In this document: piece by piece, positions 27,215 through 34,979 of the stretch
How positions within the stretch are numbered: the first letter of the stretch is position 1
How the letters are laid out: each line of letters begins with the position of its first letter
NCBI RefSeq assembly: GCF_001188955.3
Contig: NZ_JPRF03000065.1
Location: forward strand, 1-64,000
Direction: 5' to 3'
From: Kitasatospora aureofaciens
GTDB taxonomy: Bacteria > Actinomycetota > Actinomycetes > Streptomycetales > Streptomycetaceae
Length of the DNA stretch: 64,000 bases
Translations under genes and position numbers: made by a program
The notes under the pieces: generated by a model
What the model was told of the DNA's origin: nothing
Seen by the model: the letters and a program-made list of their open reading frames with translations, nothing else
Database searches by the model: none

Positions 27215-27290
27215 GGCTTGGCTTGGCTTGGCTTGGTCTGGGCGTGGCCTCGCCTGGCCTGGCCTGGCGTGGCATGGCATGGCATGGCTT
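27215..27290. repeat. Pentanucleotide GGCNT array
   Basis: About fifteen 5-bp units, nearly all GGCNT in register: four GGCTT, then GGTCT, one extra base, and GGCGT, GGCCT, CGCCT, GGCCT, GGCCT, GGCGT, three GGCAT and GGCTT. It is non-coding, between degV and the com genes. Such short arrays expand and contract by slippage. Confidence 0.9.
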
Positions 27291-27335
27291 GGGTCAACTT
27301 GGGCATGGGGCGACCACTCGTGTGAGTGACCGTTT

Positions 27336-27362
27336 TTATCCACAACCTCCGGGTTGTCCACA
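27336..27362 (+). promoter_or_regulatory. Two DnaA-box matches upstream of comEA
   Basis: TTATCCACA (27336-27344) and TTGTCCACA (27354-27362) lie in the same orientation 18 bp apart. The first equals the E. coli consensus and the second the preferred Streptomyces form. Between them, ACAACC/GGTTGT (27342-27347 with 27352-27357) forms a small inverted repeat. They sit 39-65 bases upstream of a -10-like TAGCGT. Confidence 0.55.
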
Positions 27363-27413
27363 GGCTTTCGGTAATTTCTGCGCGCTCGCCGGGCGGCTTC
27401 TAGCGTCCTCGCC

Positions 27414-28400
27414 ATGACGACCATGGGCCTGGGCGCGGCGAAGCGCCAAGCGATCAACGAGACGGTGCGGCTGCGGATGGCGGCGCTGCTGCCGACGGAC
27501 GACGAGCAGGTGGGTGCTGCTGCGCCTGCTGCTCTCCCTCCGCCGATTTCTCCGTCTCCACCGTCGGCGGTCCCGCCTGCCCCCTCGTCCCCGCCCCCTC
27601 CCGCCTCGACGTCCGCGTCCGCGGCCCTGCCTCCGGCGTCCGCGGCGGCGGTGGGGAAGTCGGCGGCGCTGCCCCCGGGGGCAGTTGACGTACCCGATCC
27701 ACCGGATGCCGGGGCGCGGATACGGCTCGCCTCCGTGCTGGCCCTCGACCGGCGCGCGGTGGCCGGGCTGGCCATCCTGCTGCTCTTCGCGGTGGGCTAC
27801 GCCGTGCAGCACTTCTGGCTGGCCAGGCCGGAAGCGGTGGCCGTTCCGGCACTGGCGGCGGCGTCGGCGGTGCCGGAGCCGGGCCCGTCCGCCGCCGACA
27901 GCCCATCCGGCGGCGGGGCCGGTCCACCCGAGGCGTCCTCGGGGCCGGGCGCCGGGCCCGCCGTGGTCATCGACGTCGGCGGCCGCGTCCACCTGCCGGG
28001 CCTGCACACCCTGCCCGGGGGCTCCCGGGTGGCCGACGCCCTGCGGGCGGCGGGCGGTCCGCTGCCGGAGACGGACACCCGGGGGCTCAACCTGGCCCGC
28101 GTCCTGACGGACGGTGAACAGATCCTGGTCGGCGAGCAGGCACAGGCGCCGGTTCCCGTCCAGGTCCCCGGAGGCGCCGGCGGACTTCCCGGGGCCGGCG
28201 CGCCCCGAACGCCCGTCAGCCTCAACCGCGCCACCCTCGAACAGCTCGACGCCCTGCCCGGCGTCGGCCCGACCCTCGCCCAGCGCATCCTCGCCTACCG
28301 CGCCTCGCACGGCTCGTTCCGCTCCATCGACCAGCTCCGGCAGGTCAGCGGCATCGGCGCCCGTACGTTCGCGGAACTCCGCCCGCTCCTCACGCTCTGA
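27414..28400 (+). CDS. comEA: ComEA-family DNA-binding protein
   Basis: Membrane-anchored DNA-binding protein of the competence-type DNA uptake route, 328 aa. A Pro/Ala-rich N-terminal region precedes one transmembrane helix (about 118-135, AVAGLAILLLFAVGYAV). An SLBB-like segment (about 182-245) follows, and C-terminal helix-hairpin-helix repeats (about 268-328: LNRATLEQLDALPGVGPTLA and VSGIGARTFAELRPL) bind DNA. The ATG at 27414 is 7 bases after a -10-like TAGCGT (27401-27406). comEC follows after 82 bases. Natural competence is not established in streptomycetes, so the physiological role is open. Confidence 0.92.
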   Translation: MTTMGLGAAKRQAINETVRLRMAALLPTDDEQVGAAAPAALPPPISPSPPSAVPPAPSSPPPPASTSASAALPPASAAAVGKSAALPPGAVDVPDPPDAGARIRLASVLALDRRAVAGLAILLLFAVGYAVQHFWLARPEAVAVPALAAASAVPEPGPSAADSPSGGGAGPPEASSGPGAGPAVVIDVGGRVHLPGLHTLPGGSRVADALRAAGGPLPETDTRGLNLARVLTDGEQILVGEQAQAPVPVQVPGGAGGLPGAGAPRTPVSLNRATLEQLDALPGVGPTLAQRILAYRASHGSFRSIDQLRQVSGIGARTFAELRPLLTL

Positions 28401-28482
28401 CACCCGCTCTGCTTCCGCCTGCTTCTCGTGCTCCGGCACCCGCTCTGCTACCGCTTGCCGACCCCCGGAGGGAGGTACCGCC

Positions 28483-31080
28483 ATGTCCGCCACCACCGTG
28501 CCGCTGCCGCGCGCCCGCTCCACGGGTGCCGACTTCCGACTGCTGCTGCCCGCCGTTTCGGCCTGGCTGGTCACGGCGGTGCTCCTGCCCATCGAGCCGG
28601 GGTCCGAGGTGCTGCTCCTCTCGCTGGCGGGCGGCGCGGTGCTCGTGGCCGTGCTGCTGCTCGCCCGGCCGGGCCTCCTGCGCCGACGTGGCGCCGCGGC
28701 GGCGCTGGCGGCCGCCCTGCTCACCGGCGCGGCGGCCGCGATCGCGACCCCGCTGCACACCGCCGACCTGCACCGGGGGCTGCTGCCGGAGCTGGCCCGG
28801 GCGGCCGAGCACGCGCCGCCGCGCTCCCCGGGCACGCCCGCCCAGGAGGTGGCGGTGGAGCTGACCGTCGCGGGGGACCCGAGGGTCCACACCTCCCGGG
28901 GCGCCACCACCGGCGGGCAGACCCTCCTCACCGTCAAGGCCGTGGTCGACCGAGCCACCCTCCTCCCGGACGGACGGGCCGGCCGGACGCACACCCCGGT
29001 GACCGTCATGGTCCGCGGCGCGGAGAGCGAGTCCTGGCAGCGGCTGCTCCCCTCGGAGCGGCTGGCCGTCGAGGCCGAGGTGCGTCCGGCGGGGGAGGGC
29101 TACGACACCGAGTCCGCAGCGTTGCTCCTCGTCCACGGTCCGCCCCGGCAGCTCGCACCGCCGAGCCTGCCGCAGCGGATCGCCGGCCGACTGCGCGAGG
29201 GCCTGCGCACGGCCAGCGACGGACTCCCGCCGGACGCGCGCGGGCTGCTCCCCGGGCTGGTCGTCGGTGACACCTCGCGGCTGCCCGACGACCTGGTGGA
29301 CGCTTTCCGGGCCACCGACCTGGTCCACCTGGTGGCGGTCAGCGGGGCCAACCTGGCGATCGTCCTCGGCGTACTGCTGGGCTCCCCCGGCCAGGCCGGC
29401 ACCCCGGAACGCCGCGGACTGGCACCGCTGTTGGGGCTGTCGCTGCGCACCAGCGCCCTGCTCGGTACGGGGCTGACGCTGGCCTTCGTGACCGTCTGCC
29501 GGCCCGAGCCCAGTGTGCTGCGGGCGGCGGGGACGGGGCTGATCGGCATGCTGGCCCTGGCCACCGGCCGCCCCCGCCAGGCCGTACCGGCGCTCGCCGG
29601 GGCCGTTCTGGTGCTCGTCCTGCTGGACCCGTTCCTGGCCCGCTCCTTCGGTTTCCTGCTGTCGGTGCTGGCCACCGCCGGGCTGCTCGTCCTCGGGCCG
29701 CACTGGGCCGAGTCCCTGCGCGCCCGGCGCTGGCCGCACCACCTGGCGGGCGCGCTGGCGGCGACGGCGGCCGCGCAGGCGCTCTGCGCTCCGGTGACGG
29801 TGGTGCTGTCCGGGCACATCAGCCTGGTCGCGGTCCCGTGCAACCTGCTGGCCGAGCTGGCGGTGGCCCCGGCGACGCTGCTCGGCTTCGGGGTGCTCGT
29901 GCTGCAGCCGTTCTTCCCGTCCCTGGCGCGGCTGTTGGCCGAACCGGCCGGGGTGCCGGCCGGCTGGCTGGCCTTCGTCGGACGGCGCGGGGCCGAGCTG
30001 CCCGGTGGCCAACTGTCCTGGCCGGGCGGCTGGTTCGGTGTGGTGACGGTCGCACTGGCGACTCTGGCCGCCTGCTGGGCGGCGCCCCTGCTGCTGCCCC
30101 GGCGGGCGGAGACCGGCCGGCACGCCCGCCCCCGCCGCCGTTGGGTCAGGGCGCTGGTGACGGGCGTCCTGCTGGTGGTGCTGCTGGCCGTACTGCTGCG
30201 CCCGCCGCAGCTGGCCCGGATCGCCACGGGCTGGCCGCCGCCGGGGTGGCGGCTGGCGATGTGCGACGTCGGACAGGGAGACATGTTGGCCCTTGCGACC
30301 GGTGCGCCGGACAGCGCGGTGGTGATCGACAGCGGGCCGGACCCCGAAGCGGCCGATCGATGCCTGCGTGAACTCGGCATCACGGTGGTGCCGCTGCTGC
30401 TGTTGACGCACTTCCACGCGGACCATGTCGAGGGCGTGCCGGGGGTGTTGCGCGGCCGCCGGGTGGGCGCGGTCGAGGGTACGGCGCTGGACGATCCGCC
30501 AGGCGAGGCGGCCCGGGTGACGGCCTGGGCGACAGGGGCCGGTGTGCCACTGGTACGTGCGGGCCGCGGTGAACGGCGTTCGGTGGGTGCGGAGTTGTCC
30601 TGGGACGTGGTGTGGCCCGATCCCGGGGCGGCCGTCGAGGCGCCAGGCGCGAACAACGCGAGTGTGGCCCTGCTGGTGACACTGCGTGGAGGCCTGCGGA
30701 TGGCGCTGCTCGGGGACCTCGAACCGCCTGCCCAGTCGGGCCTGTTGGGCCGCCTCGGCCGGGTCGACGTCCTGAAGGTGGCACACCACGGCTCGGCCCA
30801 CCAGGACTGGGACCTGGCCGGTGCCCTACGGCCCAGGCTCGCCCTGATCTCCTGCGGCGAGGGCAACGCCTACGGGCACCCGTCACCTCGGACGGTCGAC
30901 CGGCTGCGCGCGTTGGGCGCCACCGTCCTGCGCACCGACCGCGTGGGGGACATCGCCGTGACCGGCGACTCCCCGTCCACCCTTGCCGTCGCCGTGCACC
31001 CCCAGCCCGACCACGGCGCCCGCGCCGGCCACTCCGGCTCCGGGCGTTCCACCCGCAAGCCCCGGGCCCCGCCCCTGTGA
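28483..31080 (+). CDS. comEC: ComEC/Rec2 DNA-uptake channel protein
   Basis: Integral membrane protein of 865 aa predicted to carry single-stranded DNA across the membrane. An N-terminal hydrophobic pair and a DUF4131-type domain precede the competence domain with VHLVAVSGANLAIVLG (about 280-295) and many helices to about 590. A C-terminal metallo-beta-lactamase domain has LTHFHADHVEG (about 641-651) and LKVAHHGSAHQDW, keeping the metal ligands expected of an active nuclease. The start ATG at 28483 has a GGAGGGAGG ribosome-binding site. An 18-base block (CACCCGCTCTGCT...) is repeated in the gap after comEA. Confidence 0.94.
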   Translation: MSATTVPLPRARSTGADFRLLLPAVSAWLVTAVLLPIEPGSEVLLLSLAGGAVLVAVLLLARPGLLRRRGAAAALAAALLTGAAAAIATPLHTADLHRGLLPELARAAEHAPPRSPGTPAQEVAVELTVAGDPRVHTSRGATTGGQTLLTVKAVVDRATLLPDGRAGRTHTPVTVMVRGAESESWQRLLPSERLAVEAEVRPAGEGYDTESAALLLVHGPPRQLAPPSLPQRIAGRLREGLRTASDGLPPDARGLLPGLVVGDTSRLPDDLVDAFRATDLVHLVAVSGANLAIVLGVLLGSPGQAGTPERRGLAPLLGLSLRTSALLGTGLTLAFVTVCRPEPSVLRAAGTGLIGMLALATGRPRQAVPALAGAVLVLVLLDPFLARSFGFLLSVLATAGLLVLGPHWAESLRARRWPHHLAGALAATAAAQALCAPVTVVLSGHISLVAVPCNLLAELAVAPATLLGFGVLVLQPFFPSLARLLAEPAGVPAGWLAFVGRRGAELPGGQLSWPGGWFGVVTVALATLAACWAAPLLLPRRAETGRHARPRRRWVRALVTGVLLVVLLAVLLRPPQLARIATGWPPPGWRLAMCDVGQGDMLALATGAPDSAVVIDSGPDPEAADRCLRELGITVVPLLLLTHFHADHVEGVPGVLRGRRVGAVEGTALDDPPGEAARVTAWATGAGVPLVRAGRGERRSVGAELSWDVVWPDPGAAVEAPGANNASVALLVTLRGGLRMALLGDLEPPAQSGLLGRLGRVDVLKVAHHGSAHQDWDLAGALRPRLALISCGEGNAYGHPSPRTVDRLRALGATVLRTDRVGDIAVTGDSPSTLAVAVHPQPDHGARAGHSGSGRSTRKPRAPPL

Positions 31081-31108
31081 CCCCGCTCTCCTCCTCCCTC
31101 CACGACGT

Positions 31109-31196
31109 GGGGTGGGCATGGGTAGGGTGGGGAGTGGAGGGAGGGTGGAGGGGAGGGGAGGGGCGGGGCGGGGCCGGGGCCCGGGGGAAGAGGATT
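31109..31196 (+). other. G-run tract downstream of comEC
   Basis: Almost 90 bases dominated by runs of three to five G on the + strand, separated by one to three bases. The spacing allows several overlapping G-quadruplex folds. It precedes the hairpin terminator of comEC. Confidence 0.7.
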
Positions 31197-31198
31197 GC

Positions 31199-31228
31199 GG
31201 TGCGCTCCGGGCAGGCCCGGAGCGCACC
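31199..31228. terminator. Bidirectional terminator between comEC and the DUF4185 gene
   Basis: A perfect 13-bp stem (31199-31211 with 31216-31228) and 4-base loop lie between convergent genes. Confidence 0.8.
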
Positions 31229-31287
31229 GACGGAAACGCCCGCCGCCGGGGCCCCCGCCCCAGGGATGAGCCACCGAGCGGGCAGGC

Positions 31288-32412
31288 TCAGGACAGCATG
31301 TTGATCCGGTACTGCATGATCCGGTAGTTCTTCGGGTCGTACCACTGGCTGACGACGATGTGGAAGTTGCCGAACGTCGAGCCCGGGATCACGAAGCCGC
31401 CGTACGGGCTGGCGACGAGGTTGCCGATCTCCTGGCCCGGGGCACCGGGGAGGATCATGGTCTGCTCCAGCGTCCTGGTCAGGTCCGAGGTCGGGAGGGC
31501 GAAGACCATCGCCCTGATCGACAACGGGTCCATGTTCAGCCAGGTGAGCACGTACTTGCCGTCCATGGCCCGGAAGCACATCTCGCCCCACTTGCGGGTG
31601 CCGAAGACGGTCGTCGGGGCGGGCGCGTTCCACCGCCAGCCGCCGTCGGCGAAGCCCCAGGGCTCGTAGGCGTCCGGATTGCCGAGGCTCTCCTTCCGTA
31701 CCCGGTGCAGCAGCATCCCCGATTGCACGTCGCGGTTGAAGACCGTGGAGAGCACGTAGCAGTAGCCGTCGTCGGCCACGGCGTAGGTCTTCTGCTGGAA
31801 CTGGCCGCCGTGCAGGTCGCCCGGCCACTGGCACAGGTACTCCCAGCTCTCGCCGTTGTCGGTGGAGCGCCAGAAGTCGGTGTGGTGGGTGTCGTAGATG
31901 ACGCCGCGCATCAGGTGCATGTACATCACCCCGTCGACGACGAACACGTCGGACGGGATCGCCGTCGTGAACTTGTCGCCGACCGGGTTGTGCGGCTCGT
32001 CGACGAGGCTGTTGGCGTGGCCACCGCCGACGCTGCCGTCGATGCGCAGGTTGTTCAGGTCCGCGCTGCTGGAGCGCAGGCCGACCGGGGCGCGCCAGTC
32101 GGCGGAGCCCACCTGGTCGCCGTCGAAGGTGTCGCCGCAGACGAAGAGCATGCTGCCGTTCGGGCACCGCACGGGGATGCCGAGGTCGGTCCATGGCGAG
32201 GCGAGCGGCCCGGTCTCGACCGGGCCGCTGAGGTTCTTCACCTTGGTCGCGATCGTCGGACTGGTGGGGTCGTACGGGCCGTTGGCGACGGCGGAGGGCG
32301 CACCCGGACCGATGGCCCCCGCTCCCACGGCGACGCCGATGCCGATCTTGAGGAGTTGGCGGCGGGAGGGCCCGCCGGTCGACTCGTCGTTTCCGTCCGC
32401 TGAGCGTGTCAT
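31288..32412 (-). CDS. Tat-exported DUF4185-type protein
   Basis: Secreted protein of 374 aa. The twin-arginine motif SRRQLLKIG (about 16-24) precedes a hydrophobic stretch ending APSAVANG. The mature part carries the DUF4185 pattern: MLFVCGDTFDGDQ, FWRSTDNGESWEYL, YVLSTVFNRD and WGEMCFRAMDGKYVLTWLN, consistent with a five-bladed propeller like glycosidase-related secreted proteins. The ATG at 32412 gives the signal peptide. The substrate is unknown. It stands alone, ending at the terminator shared with comEC. Confidence 0.85.
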   Translation of the reverse strand: MTRSADGNDESTGGPSRRQLLKIGIGVAVGAGAIGPGAPSAVANGPYDPTSPTIATKVKNLSGPVETGPLASPWTDLGIPVRCPNGSMLFVCGDTFDGDQVGSADWRAPVGLRSSSADLNNLRIDGSVGGGHANSLVDEPHNPVGDKFTTAIPSDVFVVDGVMYMHLMRGVIYDTHHTDFWRSTDNGESWEYLCQWPGDLHGGQFQQKTYAVADDGYCYVLSTVFNRDVQSGMLLHRVRKESLGNPDAYEPWGFADGGWRWNAPAPTTVFGTRKWGEMCFRAMDGKYVLTWLNMDPLSIRAMVFALPTSDLTRTLEQTMILPGAPGQEIGNLVASPYGGFVIPGSTFGNFHIVVSQWYDPKNYRIMQYRINMLS

Positions 32413-32872
32413 GGGTGTCGGTGGCCTTCCGGATCGACGGATCCCGCACCTTCGCCCGGATCGCGCACCCGAGCGGCGACGGGGCGCCACCGAGGCTATG
32501 GCGGCCCGTCGCGTCCAGCCGATCAGTGGACAAACCTTCACCCGAATTGGCTATACCTTGCGGAGTTTGACGGTCCGGTTCCGGTCGGCGCGTCGCCGGG
32601 AACGCCCAGGGGGCGTCAAGGCGCATCCAGAGCAGCACGGAGACGGCGAGGGCCCCGCCGAGCACCGGCGGGGCCCTCGAGGGGCTGTCCAACGGTTGTG
32701 CCGCGGCGGTCCGCCCTGCGTCAGGGGGCTCCCGGAACGGGCGGAGGAGGGTTGTTGGGCAGCCGACTGCCGCCCGCCACTGTGGATCAGGAGGTCCGGG
32801 CATCGACGGCCGCGGGCTCCTGGCACACCGTCGATTCATCCCTGCGGTGTGCGCTCCCGGTCGTCGGGCGTG
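32413..32872. other. Intergenic stretch upstream of the DUF4185 gene
   Basis: About 460 bases without a convincing gene. It contains a strong hairpin (32647-32679). The remainder has open frames on both strands but none with a ribosome-binding site or recognisable sequence. It may include remnants of an inactivated gene, which cannot be shown from sequence alone. Confidence 0.5.
32647..32679. terminator. Hairpin downstream of the isochorismatase-like gene
   Basis: A perfect 14-bp stem (32647-32660 with 32666-32679) and 5-base loop lie 193 bases beyond the stop of the minus-strand gene at 32873. Its distance makes it either that operon's terminator or a marker of lost sequence. Confidence 0.65.
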
Positions 32873-33472
32873 TCAGTCGGCCCGGAGCAGCTCGGGCAGT
32901 CCGGCGGTGTCGACGAGGTGCGCCCTGGAGGGGAGGACCCGGCGCAGCAGGAGGTCGTGGACTTCGGGGTCCGGGTCGGCGACGGCGTCGGAGAGGACGT
33001 GGAGCAGGTAGTCGCGGTCGGCCGCGTCGAGGACGGTGGACAGGACGGCGCCGGTGGTGCTGGTGCCGGCGACGACCAGGGTGGTGATGCCGCGTTCGCG
33101 CAGTTGCCGGTCGAGGTCGGTGGTGGACATGGCGCCGTACCGGGTCTTGCGGACGACGATGTCATCGCCGCGGGGTGCCAGGCGCTCGTGGAAGCCGGTG
33201 CTGGGGTCCTGGTGGTGCATGGCGCGGTGCCGGGCGAGTGGGCCGAAGGACTTGTTGGTGTCCGGGACGGCGTCCCAGTCGGCCTCGGTGAAGGCGACGC
33301 GCACGTGGGCGACGGTGCCGCCGGCTGCCCGGACGTCGGCGACGGCCCGTTCGATGCGGCCGAGCAGGGCCTCGCGGGCGGCGTCGTCGGGCAGGACGGC
33401 GAGGACGGCGGGCTGGCAGTCCAGGACGAGAAGAGCGGTGTGTGCGGGGTCGAGCGCGGGGGTGGTGCTCAT
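32873..33472 (-). CDS. Isochorismatase-like hydrolase lacking the catalytic cysteine
   Basis: Cysteine-hydrolase-fold protein, 199 aa. D18 (LVLDCQ) and the Lys of VRKTRYGA match two of the three catalytic positions. Where thiol hydrolases carry Cys, this protein reads GTSTTGAVLSTVLDAAD with Gly/Ala. True isochorismatases (EntB, PhzD type) also lack Cys, so a vinyl-ether hydrolase role is possible; many streptomycete homologues are uncharacterised. It is downstream of an MFS exporter gene (77-base gap) and both are divergent from a LysR regulator. Confidence 0.85.
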   Translation of the reverse strand: MSTTPALDPAHTALLVLDCQPAVLAVLPDDAAREALLGRIERAVADVRAAGGTVAHVRVAFTEADWDAVPDTNKSFGPLARHRAMHHQDPSTGFHERLAPRGDDIVVRKTRYGAMSTTDLDRQLRERGITTLVVAGTSTTGAVLSTVLDAADRDYLLHVLSDAVADPDPEVHDLLLRRVLPSRAHLVDTAGLPELLRAD

Positions 33473-33549
33473 GCGCGGGTCTCCTCCTTGTGGTTGGGGT
33501 GAGAGCTTGTGGATGGTGCGGGAGCGGCGGCGACCGGACGCCGGTGGTC

Positions 33550-34842
33550 TCAGGCGTGGCTGAGAGCGGCTTCCGGCTCCTGTGCCTGCTCGCGTCGGGG
33601 GAGCAGCAGCGGGGTCGCGAGGATGAGCAGCCCCGCGACGGCGAGGGCGGTGCGCGGGCCGGTGGCGTCGGCGAGCAGCCCGCCGAGGGCGGTGCAGACC
33701 GCGATGGACGCCTGCTGTCCGATCGACCAGGCCGACAGGGTGCGGGCGACCAGGTGCTTGGGTGTGCGTTCGAGCCGGTAGGTGGCGAGCACCGGGGTGT
33801 AGAGGCTCATGTTGACGATGATCGCCAGCTCGACGGCCATCACGGTGACCAGGCCGACGACGCCGGGGCGGACGAACACCAGGCCGATCAGCCACACGGC
33901 ACGCAGGGTGCCGACGGTCCGGAAGACCCGGTGCCGTCCGTAGCGGGCCACGACGTGCCGGGCGAGCCGGGAGCCGATGAGCCCGCCGAGGCAGGGGGCG
34001 GCGAAGGCGAGGCCGTACTGCCAGGCGGGGAAGTGGAGTTGGCGCAGCAGGAGGACAGCCAGCAGCGGTTCTGTGGCCATGATCAGGCCGCTGACGAGCA
34101 TGTTGTTGAGGTAGAGCGCCCGCAGGCCGGTGTCGCCCAGGATGTGCCGCCAGCCGTCGAGCAGCGCGCCCGCCCGGACCGGGGCCTTGGCGGTGGGCTG
34201 CGGGGTCTCCTCCCGGCCGCGGATCGCGGTGATGCCGAGGGCGGAGAGCAGGTAGCTGAGGGCGTCGGCCACGACCGTGGTGACCGGCCCGAACAGGCCG
34301 ATCGCGGCTCCGCCGAGCGGCGGTCCGACGGCGATGGAGCTCCAGTTGGTGGATTCGAACCGGGCGTTGGCGACCAGCAGGTCGTCGGGCCGGACGAGGG
34401 CCTTGAGGTGGGCGCCGCTGGCCGCGTTGAACGCGATCTTGGCCGCGGCGACGACGGCCGAGACCACCAGCAGTTGGACGAAGCCGAGCAGGCCGAGGGC
34501 GTAGGCGAGTGGGATGGTGGCCATGGCCGCGCACCGGACCAGGTCCATCGCGATCATCACCGGGCGCTTGCGCCGGAACTCCACCCACGGTGCGAGCGGC
34601 ACCGCGATCAGCGCGCCCACCGCGGGGCCCACCGCGGACAGTGCGGATACCTCGGCCGGTCCGGCGTGCAACGCCAGTACGGCGATCAGCGGGAGGGCTC
34701 CGAACCCCAGCCCGGACCCGTACGCGCTGACCGCGTACGCGGCCCAGAGCCAGCCGAACTGCGGCCCTAGCCGCTTCCTGCCCGTCCTGCGCCACCTGCC
34801 CGTCCTGCCTGTCCCGCCCGCCCCGCTCATCCTGTCCACCAT
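33550..34842 (-). CDS. MFS transporter (EntS-like, MFS_3 type)
   Basis: Permease of 430 aa with about 12 membrane segments, beginning FGWLWAAYAVSAYGSGLGFGALPLI, as in exporters of the MFS_3 group. Motif-A-like WVEFRRKRPVMIAMD (about 88-102) and FESTNWSSIAVGPPLGGAAIG (about 160-180) are visible. The ATG at 34842 is preferred; a TTG start at 34875 is possible. Co-orientation with the isochorismatase-like gene suggests export or uptake of a compound processed by that hydrolase; siderophore or aromatic compounds would be guesses. Confidence 0.88.
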   Translation of the reverse strand: MVDRMSGAGGTGRTGRWRRTGRKRLGPQFGWLWAAYAVSAYGSGLGFGALPLIAVLALHAGPAEVSALSAVGPAVGALIAVPLAPWVEFRRKRPVMIAMDLVRCAAMATIPLAYALGLLGFVQLLVVSAVVAAAKIAFNAASGAHLKALVRPDDLLVANARFESTNWSSIAVGPPLGGAAIGLFGPVTTVVADALSYLLSALGITAIRGREETPQPTAKAPVRAGALLDGWRHILGDTGLRALYLNNMLVSGLIMATEPLLAVLLLRQLHFPAWQYGLAFAAPCLGGLIGSRLARHVVARYGRHRVFRTVGTLRAVWLIGLVFVRPGVVGLVTVMAVELAIIVNMSLYTPVLATYRLERTPKHLVARTLSAWSIGQQASIAVCTALGGLLADATGPRTALAVAGLLILATPLLLPRREQAQEPEAALSHA

Positions 34843-34924
34843 GCCGCGCACTCCCTCGACGTCCCGTTCGAACAAGCCGACGTTGACCGGTGAGAGCTAA
34901 CCGAGCGGCACAATCGCAGGTCAA

Positions 34925-34961
34925 ACAACCGTCCCGCCGTTTCTCCACAACCGTCCGTTGT
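34925..34961. promoter_or_regulatory. Candidate LysR operator
   Basis: ACAACCGTCC is repeated at 34925-34934 and 34947-34956, two helical turns apart. The second copy is part of the inverted repeat ACAAC-N5-GTTGT (34947-34961), which fits the 15-bp dyad typical of LysR-type sites. It lies between the divergent genes and just upstream of the LysR -10-like TAAGGT (34966-34971). Confidence 0.6.
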
Positions 34962-34979
34962 TCACTAAGGTGGATCGGC

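Noticed and set aside
27336..27362. Replication origin (oriC)
   Set aside because: Only two DnaA boxes and no dnaA-dnaN genes; oriC has many boxes. Kept only as a regulatory candidate.
32551..32826. Possible small gene between the DUF4185 and isochorismatase genes
   Set aside because: Arg/Pro-rich, spans a strong hairpin, no ribosome-binding site.
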